DNA from: Agelas oroides | Lineage: Eukaryota; Porifera; Demospongiae; Agelasida; Agelasidae | Reading direction: 5' to 3' | DNA: 64,000 nucleotides | Assembly: GCA_949130485.1 (NCBI GenBank) | Contig: OX422199.1 | Coordinates: 124,001-188,000 of the forward strand | Shown: positions 31,234 to 55,583 of the stretch, piece after piece | Position numbering within the stretch: position 1 is the first letter of the stretch | Layout: the number at the start of each line of letters is the position of its first letter | The notes under the pieces: generated by a model | The model's database searches: none | What the model was told of the DNA's origin: nothing | What the model saw: the letters and a program-made list of their open reading frames with translations, nothing else | Program-made: the position numbers and the translations under genes

Positions 31234-34158
31234 ATGCGCCAGTTGCGACATGTCATAGCCTGCTTGCCCAAGTTGGCGAGGCGAGGGTGGCCTGCTTTTG
31301 TGGCGGCGTGCGCCCCTCTCCTGTTCTTTCTCTACGTGCATCTCCACCTCATAGGTAATCTATGGCTCCAATTTACACTACCGCGTGTATGCACTGTTAG
31401 TATGTCTCATATCAGACCAATTTGCAACCAACTCCAGTTGTGTAGGGAACAGGCCTAGAGAACTCTTGACAGACTTTTGTGTGCTGTGCAGCAATTTGAG
31501 TCCAGCCAATCAGCTTGCAGTATTGATATATTAGAACTTGTGTGTTGTGCAAGTATCTGTGCCTTTAGCATGAGCTAGTCTCGGATCCAGACCCTCGAAA
31601 AATCGAAAAGGAGGGTCTGGTAAACAGGGCGGGGTGGAAGTGTACACTGCGGAATGTTAGGAATTTTATTAATTGCGGGACCTTCCGTAGCCAGTAGAAC
31701 TTTCTGATGAGCCAGAAACTCGCACAAACGTTCTAATCTTTCCCGCTGAGTGTTCACAGCTTTCTAAAACGAAGCAAAACGCGAAGACAGCTCCCGTGCG
31801 GTTAGCATTTCTGATTAACGCACATCAGAATGCTAATCAAAGGCCAATCGGAAGTGCGCCTGCATACCGGGCGCAGTGTACACTTCCACCCCATCCGAAA
31901 TACCAGACCCTCCTTTTCGATTTTTCGAGGGTCTGGTTCCGAGACTAAGCATGAGCTGGGGTGGAGAGGAATATCGTAGACAGGGTGAAAAACATCTTTT
32001 GGCACGGACGCCCACCACAAGAATCTAGCGCACCAGCAAGCGGTTCACAGTTGGTATGCATCTCCTTATATGGTCTTGTTCCCAGACCCTCCCCTCTCAC
32101 CGGACCATTTTCCTCGTGAGAGGGTTGCGTCACAAGACTCCCTTATATACGTACATCTGGATATGGCAACTTGAGATGGGAATGATAAAAGCAGTATGTA
32201 TTGGGCTATTGCATTAATTAGTCGTACACCCATAGAAGAGTGAATTTGAAAATATCCTCAAGACATCTAGACTGTCTTACCCCCAGATGTAATTAAAATG
32301 CTCAAAATTTCCCTCTAGACATCATTAAATTTCACTCTCAACCCCTCAGATGCAATTAAGTTCATGATAACCCCCAAGACTCAGTTAATGCTCTTCTGTG
32401 GGGGTGTATGACTAATAAATGGAATAGCCCAATTTTTGGGACCTTTGCCAAGTTCTCACTGGAACTTTGCAAGGAAATGACTGTTACTTTGCAACCACAG
32501 TATTAGACGATATTTTAATAGCCTCATTCCCAGCCCTCTCCTGTTGTGTTTTGCTCTTTGCATTGAGTTCAACCCTTCTCTGCATTTTCCCGCCTTTTTG
32601 CTTCCTGACTTAGCTGTAGAACAAAAACTGGGGGAGGCCTGGGAACGAGGCAAATATTTTTATGCCAGAGTACAAACTCATGACTCATGAGGCACAGTAA
32701 ACGCCCAATCAGACTTAGTACTTGCGTGTTCAGTAACTTGTGAAATTCCCCTCTTTTCTGTCTTCCACAGTCGAACACGAGCCGACCCCACTACCTCACT
32801 ACACCAGCATCCTGACATTTTCAAACTGGGAGAACCTCACTCGACGAAATGGCCCTTTGTTCAGAACACGGTATTTTAGATCACTCAAAACTGATCAGCG
32901 CTCGGGAGGAAGGTTCGTCCTTGGTATCAACTATTGGGAACAAATGAACATGGCCACATTAAATTTTTTTAAACTTTCATGTCTTACGTCTAAATGGAAT
33001 GCGAGAACAGTGAAACCGTTTACTTATAACTCCCGTCTCTACGGTCTAAGAAACTTTAAAGCTGATGATAATATTAATAATACTAAACCTGTGAAGGAAT
33101 TGGACTTATTGTACAACATTGACAGTCTCAATCAAGTGTTGCGCCAACGAGGGATTCCGGAGTTGGTCAATTTTGAAGATTTTCTTCTCCGCTCTGTGAG
33201 AAATTTGACTGTCCTTCACTTCATTCCAGAAAAGGAAGTTCGTGAAATTCCTGTAATGCGCGGAAGAACAAGAAGAGAAATGTCACACCACTTCATGGTT
33301 GATAACATTATTGATTGCAGCAAAATCTTGGTCGGTTACGCTAACCAACTTCTAAATGCACTGACTGCTGAAACCAATCGTATTGGTGTCAGACCATTTC
33401 ATATAGCCAAGTATTTCTGCATCAATATGTCCCACGTCACCTCGTCCATGGAGATTATGAGAAGGGTTGGAATGACTCCCCATGGAAACGTGTCTGTTGT
33501 CGTCGTCAACTGGCGTGGTATGACAAACCAAACCATGGTTGCCAGTGCCAAAGGGCTACACGCAAACAACAGAATCCTGATGCCTGATAACTGCCATAAT
33601 GAGCTACAGACAGGCAACATAATGGTTGCCCATAGCAACACTGTAATGCAGGCTGTCCAACAACACTTGAGGCGTTTGAGTCTAGACAGGTTTGTAGCCA
33701 TCCACTTTAGGACTGAGAAAATGGGAACTAGATCTCCACGGTTTCCAGGCTCTTTTGAACGCTGCTTCTTGAAGGCTCTCCAAATTAAAGACGAAATTTT
33801 GAAATCTGGGACCAGTATGACTGTTGTCTACCTTGTGGACTATGGACCGTACAGCAGTGATACTTGTAGAAAGTGTCGTGGGTCTGCTGAGATGAAGAGG
33901 ACGTTGCGCAAGTGGCAGATCAAAACGCTACCGCACTTTGACCCTGTGTTGGCTGGTAGCTCGGATGACAGTGGGTTTGCTGCTGCGGTGGAAATGGAAC
34001 TTTTGGCACATGGAGAATATCTGGTGCTGTGTGGAGGTGGAGCATTTCAGGGCCAAGCTGCTCTGCGATTTCTCAAACGTAATCCAAAAGACGGGCGACA
34101 ACGGTTGTTCCGAGTATGTGTAGATGATAAGAGTGTACAGAGGGTGATGGACACCTAG
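31234..34158 (+). CDS. Type II membrane protein, O-fucosyltransferase-like
   Basis: Two exons, 31234-31354 and 32771-34158, joined in phase 1 to give 502 aa. Exon 1 encodes a short basic N-terminus and one hydrophobic segment (about residues 18-40, WPAFVAACAPLLFFLYVHL), the layout of a Golgi type II glycosyltransferase. The luminal part has FVLGINYWEQMNMAT near its start, FVAIHFRTEKMG in the middle and SSDDSGFAAAVEMELLAHGEY followed by a Gly-rich FQGQAALRF near the end. The HxRTEK and D..F.AAVE patterns resemble GT-B fold GDP-fucose protein O-fucosyltransferases. Assignment to a POFUT-like family is from motif memory and is moderate. An upstream ATG at 31218 is out of frame. The intron carries two MITE-like elements. 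It is head-to-head with Mind bomb. Confidence 0.72.
31576..31947. mobile_element. 372-bp MITE with 9-bp target-site duplication
   Basis: Terminal inverted repeats start TAGTCTCGGATCCAGACCC and continue past AATCGAAAAGGAGGGTCTGG, matched at the right end, with further internal pairing. The exact 9-bp duplication AGCATGAGC lies at 31567-31575 and 31948-31956. No coding capacity. A 9-bp duplication is typical of Mutator-like transposons; that assignment is inference. Confidence 0.88.
32519..32652. mobile_element. Decayed MITE, TAGCCTC ends
   Basis: Left end TAGCCTCATTCCCAG, right end CTGGGAACGAGGC, with partly paired arms. Flanks are AT-rich and only approximately repeated. Confidence 0.6.
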
Positions 34159-35639
34159 TGACTAGCTCTTGTGCACACTCATGTGACTGTGTGACCACCA
34201 TTGTCAATTATTGTGTCTTGTGAGATGAAGAAAAGCCGTGCAAGGCATCTTTGAGGCTTGTCATTTCTCACCCACAAGAATTCCAACGGCAATTGTCGTT
34301 TTAGATGGCAATTGTGTCTCTGAATAGGACCTTTCATACTACAGCTTTGTCCTCAAGCCCACACCCTGCTGTCTGTCACTAGCTGCTGGTGACAGACAGC
34401 AGGGTGGATGCAAAGATCGATTCATGTAATTACCAGGTTACACAAGAAGCAATAGACGACTAGTATACAATGCTGTACCTACCCCAGGAAACTCTCATTC
34501 ACACACAAAAGTGGGAAGGTGCAGTCTTCTATATCTAAGCAGAAGAGAAGGTTATCTGTTACCAACTTGAGCTCGGAAAATAACTTGCCGATGTTTGAAC
34601 TCCAGGCATCATCAGGGCACCCTGATGGAGCATTCAGTTGAAACATCAGCAAGTTATTTTCCGAGCTCAAGTTGGTAACAGATAACCTCTTCATTTATGC
34701 AGAAGCCAACGAGAAACCGTATACCTAAGCTCTAACCTAGTAAAGTTCAACATTTTAAGCAATTTTGAGGCTCCTAAGATGTGTGTGTGCGTGAAGCCAG
34801 GTACTATCGTTCCTGGTCGTTGTGGTGTTTCAGTGAAGACTAGGGTCGTTGTGGTGTTTCAGTGAAGACTAGGGTAGTTTACTTTGCGTGCCGCGCCCTG
34901 ATAACACTGGTCACCAGATTTAGTCTAGACCTCCCACACACAGGACTAGCCACAAGCAAGAAATTTCAGTCAGATGCTCCAGGTGCCAACTGAGCTAGTG
35001 GAGGTCAGGCATAATTGACCCCAGCCTAGTGGGGGTTCTGACTAACCTTATCTCTCATGCACACTCCATTGCTCTGGTACTCACCATGGAGACACAATCA
35101 GTATGTACCAGAATTGTCACCGTGGAGACGCAATCAGTATGTACCAGAATTGTCACCGTGGAGACGCAATCAGTATGTACCAGAATTGTCACCGTGGAGA
35201 CGCAATCAGTATGTACCAGAATTGTCACTGTGGAGACGCAATCAGTATGTACCAGAATTGTCACCGTGGAGACGCGATCAGTATGTACCAGAATTGTCAC
35301 CATGGAGATGCGATCAGTATGTACCAGAATTGAATTGTGTCTATAGTTACTACATGAAGACACCTTGACAGTTGAAGGCGAGGGAGAAGAAACTATAAGG
35401 GAGAGGTTGGTGAATGTACTTCTGTTTCCAGCAGGCTGACACAAGCTTTACAAAGCATGCATGTTACATAGATTCTATCCTCTGCTCCAATGCCAGATCT
35501 CCAGTGGGAATTATAACTGAAATATGACAATAGTGGGGTATGTACAGAAATGAGCTGAGATGAGCTGTGAAAATTTGAAATGAAGAAGTCAACAGTGAAG
35601 GGAAACTTAGGCTATTATAACTTTGCGCAGAGATCTGAA
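34159..35639. other. Intergenic, convergent 3' ends, with a palindrome
   Basis: Contains an imperfect palindrome at 34530-34692 with arms including GGTTATCTGTTACCAACTTG and its complement, a tRNA-like SINE head on the minus strand near 34985-35020 (TAGCTCAGTTGGCACC), a direct repeat of TTGTGGTGTTTCAGTGAAGA near 34827-34870, and the 36-bp array listed next. No exon seen. Confidence 0.6.
35080..35335. repeat. 36-bp tandem repeat
   Basis: Seven copies at an exact 36-bp period, core GAGACGCAATCAGTATGTAC. Because 36 is a multiple of 3, open frames persist on both strands, but no flanking coding signal or splice phase supports translation. Confidence 0.93.
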
Positions 35640-48001
<12,362 letters not shown>

Positions 48002-48335
48002 AATAGAATTCCGCAGACTACACAATTACATGTCTCCCATGGCGCTGATTGGTCGGTTGGCCTGTTTTGGCTCGCCAATGTGGTTGTATAGACTGAGCGT
48101 AAATTCCTACCGACGTAATCGAACAGCAATTACCACGACATCAAAGAGGCCGGCAGATGTCTGGCGCCAGAACATGTCGCCGGGTTCACTGTATACCCAA
48201 AACCACAGTAGGGGGGATCCCCTGCTATTTGCACTCAATTATGACGACATTGATCTTGGTTACTTAGCAACACATTGAAACTTAACAAAAGTATGCGCAC
48301 GCATGTTTAACATCTCGACTTTGGTTTGAAGCACG
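48002..48335. promoter_or_regulatory. GREB1/MAPK15 divergent promoter with X-box-like site
   Basis: 334 bp between two start codons on opposite strands. GTTACTTAGCAAC at 48259-48271 fits the RFX X-box form GTNRCC-N-RGYAAC with one mismatch and lies 65 bp before the MAPK15 ATG. RFX factors drive many ciliary genes in animals, and MAPK15 is one such family. Confidence 0.6.
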
Positions 48336-51300
48336 ATGAGCGTGGATATAGAACCGCATATCACCGCTAAATATGAGATCAGGAGACGAATTGGAAAGGG
48401 GGTGAGTCGCATTTAATTAAAAGAAACTACATAATAACGATAGAATATATATCGTGGTACAGATAATTTGCACATACCCTAGGGTAGGGTATATTAGCTA
48501 GGTTCGCATTCACCGCCATAAAGTTTGCGGTTTCCATTTAGCTGTGAATCTACATAGGCCTTACCCTAGTAGCCTTCAGTACTGCAAGTGATAAGGCCTG
48601 GCTCACTTATATGGTATTATCTACCCCTAGGCGTATGGTATAGTGTGGAAGAGTGTGGACAGGCGGACTGGTGAGATTGTGGCTCTGAAGAAGATCTTTG
48701 ATGCCTTCACCAATCCCACTGACGCTCAGAGGACATATCGGGAAATCATGTTCTTGCAGGTGAAATCATTGTCAAGGCCCAGGAATATTTCAACAATAGC
48801 CTTCCTGGGAGTGAGGCTGTTACTATCTCAAATCACAATTCAGTTCAGATTCAGGGGAAGTATTTGTTGCCGCTCACTTACGAAACCTTAGAAGAAGCTC
48901 ACCACACTAAAGTAATTCGTATGCATGCACACAGACACCTATCATATACATACATATTTGCATACTTACATGTGCACTGAGCTGGGGTCTGGCATAATAT
49001 GACCCAGATCAGTAATTATGCACCTATCAATGTTATACCCCACTACCCCCCTATTGGGTAGATTATGGGGATTATATGGGGGTAGCCTCGCTCCCAGGCC
49101 TCCCCCGTTTTTGTTCTTTGGTTTGCATTCAGTATATCACACGGAGGCGCGCTCTTCCGCCTCCATGTATTATATTGAACGCAAACCGAAGAACGAAAAC
49201 GGGGGAGGCCTGTGAACAAGGCTAATATGGGGGGTTGACTGAAGATGATATCCCAATAGTCGGGATTACCTCAGACTGCATAGTTAAACTGTACGTGTCA
49301 AATCCTCAGTAATCTCCCATCTTTTACGAGGGGGGTTGATTACAGGGTCTGCCCCACTATAGGGGTAATTGACGTTTTAATTAGTCAAATCCCCACCTTG
49401 CCCCACTATAGCCTGATTTGGGGGTAGTGGGGCATAGCGTTGATAGGCACATCACGTTATCAGTACAAGCCTTGGGCTCCTGAAACATCACGTTATCAGT
49501 ACAAGCCTTGGGCTCCTGAAACATCACGTTATCAGTACAAGCCTTGGGCTCCTGAAACAAACGTATAAGCCTGTCCATCTTTGATGATGTACATGTATAT
49601 TATACTTTCTGAGCAATCTGAATGGTGTGCCAACATTTATAACTAGGGCCTGAGTTTTCTTATTTCAACAGGGCTGCAGAGCATATGTGGAAAAGAAAAG
49701 ATTGGTCTGGGGTTGAGACTAACAGTTAATATCTGCAGTGCATTCAACAAAGGAGAGAGAAATAAATTTAATTTGGCCCTGCCTACATATCTGCCATATA
49801 TAGTGCAGTAGTTAACAACATAACATCTACGCACACACACACGCACACACACACACACACACACATACACACACGCACACACGCACACATGCACACACAC
49901 GCACACACACACGCACATACCAGGCCTTCTCCTCCCATGAGAATGTAATTCAACTGCTGAACGTGGTTAAAGCGCACAACGACGAGGACATCTACCTCGT
50001 GTTTGAGTTCATGGATACAGACTTGCATGCTGCCATTAAAGCAAAGTTACTGCAGCCCATACACCACCAATACATCATGTACCAAGTAAGCACCCATGGG
50101 CTCATACCAAATACATCATGTACCAAGTAAGCACCCATGGGCCCATACCAAATACATCATGTACCAAGTAAGCACCCATGGGCCCATACCAAATACATCA
50201 TGTACCAAGTAAGCACCCATGGGCCCATACACCACCAATACATCATGTACCAAGTAAGCACCCATGGGCCCATACCAAATACATCATGTACCAAGTAAGC
50301 ACCCATGGGCCCATACACCACCAATACATCATGTACCAAGTAAGCACCCATGGGCCCATACCAAATACATCATGTACCAAGTAAGCACCCATGGGCCCAT
50401 ACACCACCAATACATCATGTACCAAGTAAGCACCCATGGGCCCATACACCACCAATACATCATGTACCAAGTAAGCACCCATGGGCCCATATACCACCAA
50501 TACACTCATACCCTCCTCCCTCTCTCCCCCCACACACCACCTCATACCCTCCCTCCCTCTCCCGCTGCAGTTATTTAAGGTGATGAAGTACATTCATTCT
50601 GGCAACTGCATTCACAGAGATCTGAAGGTAAGGAGGGAGGGAAGAAGAGGAGGGAGAGAAGCTAGGGTGATCTGAAGCCTCTGTCCCCATGAGGCTGAGC
50701 ATGACATTCCTTTCTACCGTCTCCCTCCTGCAGCCCAGCAACATACTGCTCAACTCAGAGTGTTTCATTAAGGTATGTCTGTCATGTGCACCCTATCCCA
50801 CTTCACACACTCCCACTTCACACACTTCCACCCCCCACACTTCCACCCCCAGACCTCCACTTCACACACTCCCACTTCACACACTCTCACCCCCCACACT
50901 TCCACCCCCAGACCTCCACTTCACACACTCCCACTTCACACACTCACCCCCACACTTCCACTTCACACACTCACCCCCACACCTCCACTTCACACACTCC
51001 CACTTCACACACTCACCCCCACACCTCCACTTCACACACTCCCCACACACCTCCACTCCTCACGTGCTCCCAACTCATACTCCTCACCCTTCACACCTCC
51101 CACACCCATAGTTGGCAGACTTTGGGCTGGCGCGCTCCCTCTCCTCCCTCCCACAATCAGAGGACGGTGAGAACAATGTCAACCCTGCCATGACAGACTA
51201 TGTTGCTACACGATGGTACCGTGCTCCTGAGATCCTGCTGGGCTCCCAGCGCTACACTCGAGGAGTGGACATGTGGTCACTCGGCTGCATCCTCGCTGAG

Positions 51301-53465
51301 ATGATTGCCAGTGAGAGGAGAGAGTGTGTGTGCATGTGGTCACTTGGCTGCATCCTCGCTGAGATGATTGCCAGTGAGAGGAGAGTGTGTGCATGAGGAA
51401 GTTATGTGATGTCATGGAATCTGTGAGCCCATGTGTTGATAAAACATTCCCTACCTCCCTTAGTATAAGCAAGACCATCTCTTCCACTTTCTGTATGGTG
51501 ACAGGTAGTCTAGCTTGACAGACGTTGCCATACCTCCATTCATCCGTTCACTTTCTCCACCAACCCTTCTAATCATTGATCCCTTCCCTTTCCTCCTTCT
51601 CCTTCACAGGCAAACCCCTCTTTGCCGGCACCTCCACCATGAACCAAATAGACAAGATCATGTCTTGCGTGCCCCATCCTTGTCGAACAGACGTGGAGAG
51701 TCTCCACTCTCCCTACGCACAACCCATCTTGGACCAATTGACTAGAAGGTGAGAAGATATCTTGTTGATGTCTAGTTTATGAGTATGAGCACAGTTAGTG
51801 CTGCCTGCTCTCACTTGCTCACAAACTTCTCCTCCTCCAAGTGACACAGAGACCTGTGAACGTGCTATTCTCCAACCTGTTTCATATGCTTTAGTGTTAT
51901 GGGCAGGGTATGCGGTTGAGGGGGAGAAACAGTGCACTGTATTCCTCAGATATAGTTTCTGATCTCCCAAGCTCATATTGTAAGATGAAATGAGCTACGC
52001 TACACCTTTGTGTTTCTCCCTCCCAGACGTCGGACCTCTCTGGTGTCGCTCCTCTCTGGAGCTTCAGACGAGGGTCTAGACCTGATCAGTCGACTACTCC
52101 AGTTCAACCCTGACAAGAGAATTACCTCACACCAAGCAATCAAACATCCCTATGTGATTAGGTAAGAGAGGATGGATGGGTGCCCTCCGTCCTGCTAGGT
52201 GGAGTGCCCTCCGTCCTGACACACCTCTTCCACTGGTACCTGCTCAATGCATGTTGATTGATGGTGCTGTCTCCTTGTGTTCCAGGTTCCACAATCCTAA
52301 GGAGGAGCCAGTCCTGGACTCCAATGTGGCCCCACACCTGGATGATAACATACAACTCTCCATTGGACAATACAGAGACAAGCTATATGAGGTGTGTGTG
52401 TGTGTATTACTCACTGGAGTGTCGTGTTGCAGTAGTGAAATTAAAACTTGTACCCAGCTACATTAGGTAGGTATTGTTCCCCTCTTTGTACACATGCACA
52501 CACGTGTCACATACCCAACCTCCCTCCCCCCATAACACACACACACACTCACAGAGCATTGTCCAGAAGCGTGAGGAACTGCGTGCACTAATCAGGCCAC
52601 ATCAGAGTGAGGATGGCGAGAGAGAGGAAGCGGAGGAGGCAGTGAGAAAGGAGGAGGGAGTGAAAGCGTCTCCCTCACTTCACTCCAACACAGCAGTCAT
52701 CCCCTCCCCCCACACCAAGCCCCCCTCCTCCCACAAGACTCCCCTCGTACGACACAAATCTGCCCCCTCCCACTCACAGCATACCACCTCCTCTTCTGAA
52801 CTTCCCCAAAGAAGGGTCAGTCTCTAGATTGGACAGCCCCTGTGGCCACGCCCACACCCCATTGTCCTCATTCACCATCTTACAAGTGACGAAAGGCTGG
52901 GTGCATGTGAACAGACTCCTATGCTGTTCCTGGTTTAGAAACAAAGGGGGAGGGAGGGTATAAGCGTCAGGCAGGGGATCGTTTCTGAAACAGTGTATGT
53001 TGTCCGACATACATAGACTGTTGCTAGAACAAAGCTACATATCTGATACTGATCACAAATCGTAATGCCTCATTTCATACAGGATTCTTCACCACTGGGT
53101 CCCTCAAAGCCCCGCCCCTTCTCCTCCACCATCCACCCCTCCCACTCTATCCTCACACGTACACACTCCTCTACTGAGCCTAGCAAACAGCAGCAACCAG
53201 ACCTCACCATCACCAGTGCAAGAATTGTAAGTTGACACTAGCCAATCAAATTGCAGAAACAAGTGACCAATCAGATCACAGGAAATATGATTCAAACATG
53301 ATTCTTCCCACCCCCTCACAGATCCCCTCCGCTCGCCCCACAGCTATAAAGCACAAGAGAGCAGCAAGGGGAATTCCCTCCAGATTTTCAAGTGGCACGT
53401 ACACCCAGACACATGGTACCATATCACGGTCAAACCTCACTCTCCTCCGAACAAAACAGTGGTAG
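48336..53465 (+). CDS. MAPK15: Atypical MAP kinase MAPK15 (ERK7/ERK8)
   Basis: Self-activating MAP kinase associated with centrioles and cilium formation. Twelve exons: 48336-48401, 48631-48759, 49924-50085, 50571-50627, 50734-50772, 51112-51310, 51610-51748, 52027-52161, 52286-52391, 52555-52815, 53083-53226, 53322-53465; phases agree, 526 aa (human 544). Glycine loop IGKGAYGIVW, catalytic Lys in [10 protein letters not shown], gatekeeper region [30 protein letters not shown], activation TDY followed by [10 protein letters not shown], and [12 protein letters not shown] are all present. The activation loop TDY differs from the TEY of the human protein as remembered. The C-terminal tail is Ser/Pro/basic and disordered. 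Exon 10 can read into a stop at 52827; splicing at GTCAGT (52816) adds two further exons and is preferred because phases match. Exons 3 and 6 both have duplicated ends. Confidence 0.95.
49083..49224. mobile_element. 142-bp MITE with 9-bp target-site duplication
   Basis: Arms TAGCCTCGCTCCCAGGCC and GGCCTGTGAACAAGGCTA continue inward through CCCGTTTTTGTTCTTTGGTT. The exact duplication ATATGGGGG lies at 49074-49082 and 49225-49233. In MAPK15 intron 2. Confidence 0.9.
49451..49558. repeat. 36-bp x3 tandem repeat
   Basis: Three nearly exact 36-bp copies, core CATCACGTTATCAGTACAAG, in MAPK15 intron 2. Confidence 0.93.
50046..50505. repeat. 41/45-bp x10 array of MAPK15 exon-3 end plus splice donor
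   Basis: Ten GTAAGC donors, each preceded by ATACATCATGTACCAA, at 50086, 50127, 50168, 50209, 50254, 50295, 50340, 50381, 50426 and 50471. The first is the true exon 3 end encoding HHQYIMYQ. Spacing alternates between 41 and 45 bp according to whether CACC is present. Read through from exon 3, an in-frame TAA lies in the second copy. Confidence 0.96.
51271..51396 (+). repeat. 63-bp in-frame duplication of MAPK15 exon-6 end and donor
   Basis: [13 protein letters not shown] plus its GTGAGAGG donor is repeated 63 bp downstream (donors at 51311 and 51374) with one synonymous coding change (CTC to CTT). Splicing at the second donor would insert 21 residues in frame with no stop, repeating the kinase subdomain IX segment. 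Confidence 0.95.
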
Positions 53466-53686
53466 AAATTTCCGTCACCAAAAACATCATTTTACAGTGA
53501 TTAACGGACTGTACACAGCATTACATACTTGTAGTACTGATTCTGAAAATTAGTCATAGAAAAAGTTATATGGAAATATCTTCTGAACGACAATCATACA
53601 GTCTACTATATCACCATTAACATAACAATATTATAGAGGTTGTCATGTAGCTAATAGTCTGTGTTTATGATGGTTAGAGTATACTC
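53466..53686. other. Intergenic, convergent MAPK15 and Elongin C 3' ends
   Basis: 221 bp of AT-rich unique sequence, probably both 3' UTRs. Confidence 0.5.
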
Positions 53687-54951
<1,265 letters not shown>

Positions 54952-55583
54952 CTACACAACACACATTAGACAAGGGTGTCATCCACACAAGGAAACACTC
55001 CTTTCTGATAATTAGAGAAGAGTAAATTTTGAGATACTTTTGAAATCCGAGATCTCGGGATTTCATCTAGGACTTGAGTCAGTTAGTGAGTTCTGGATCT
55101 GTTTACATCAGTACCACAACCAGTTACTAAGCCATTTAGCGACCCCTCCTCCCTCTGCCACTGGCCCAGACTAAGCCATTTAGCGACCCCCTCCTCCCTC
55201 TGCCACTCAACAAACCAACATTCTCAGACACAGAAGAAACAATCTGCTGATTATTAAATCTCTTGTGGCTACGTTTACAGTTACCGGTAAAGCATTTAAC
55301 TCACTTCTGAAGTTCACTGATCCACTGAGCTATCAGAAATTGAGAGCGAGACGAGGCGCCTAGGCGTGCACTACGACGCACGTGACAATACTGTCACGCC
55401 CACTTCTGTCACGTGATTTCCCGTTACCATAGATACTAGCAACTAGGACTCACAGATGAGTCAATGAAAGTCGTTCCACAAGAGGATTCGCATTGCCTGA
55501 TCACGACCAAACATTGGAGAAGGAAGGACTTTAAGTTCTCCTCAAGCACGCACTTCTTCCCTTGCAGCTAAGTACTCAAGATC
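54952..55583. promoter_or_regulatory. Elongin C / sperm-tail gene divergent promoter
   Basis: 632 bp. A 41-bp sequence containing TAAGCCATTTAGCGACCCC is tandemly repeated near 55130-55205. GTTACC (55423-55428) and AGCAAC (55438-55443) are X-box half-sites, but 9 bp apart rather than 0-3. A tRNA-like SINE head on minus lies near 55300-55345. CACGTG-like ACGTGA motifs occur at 55380-55416. Confidence 0.4.

Noticed and set aside
35055..35444. Repeat-protein frames of 12-residue units on both strands
   Set aside because: Explained by a 36-bp period with no stop in the unit. No start, splice or family support.
52816..52827. MAPK15 stop at 52827 as the only end
   Set aside because: A GTCAGT donor at 52816 and two phase-0 exons downstream give a longer tail. 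The short form remains possible as a retained-intron product.
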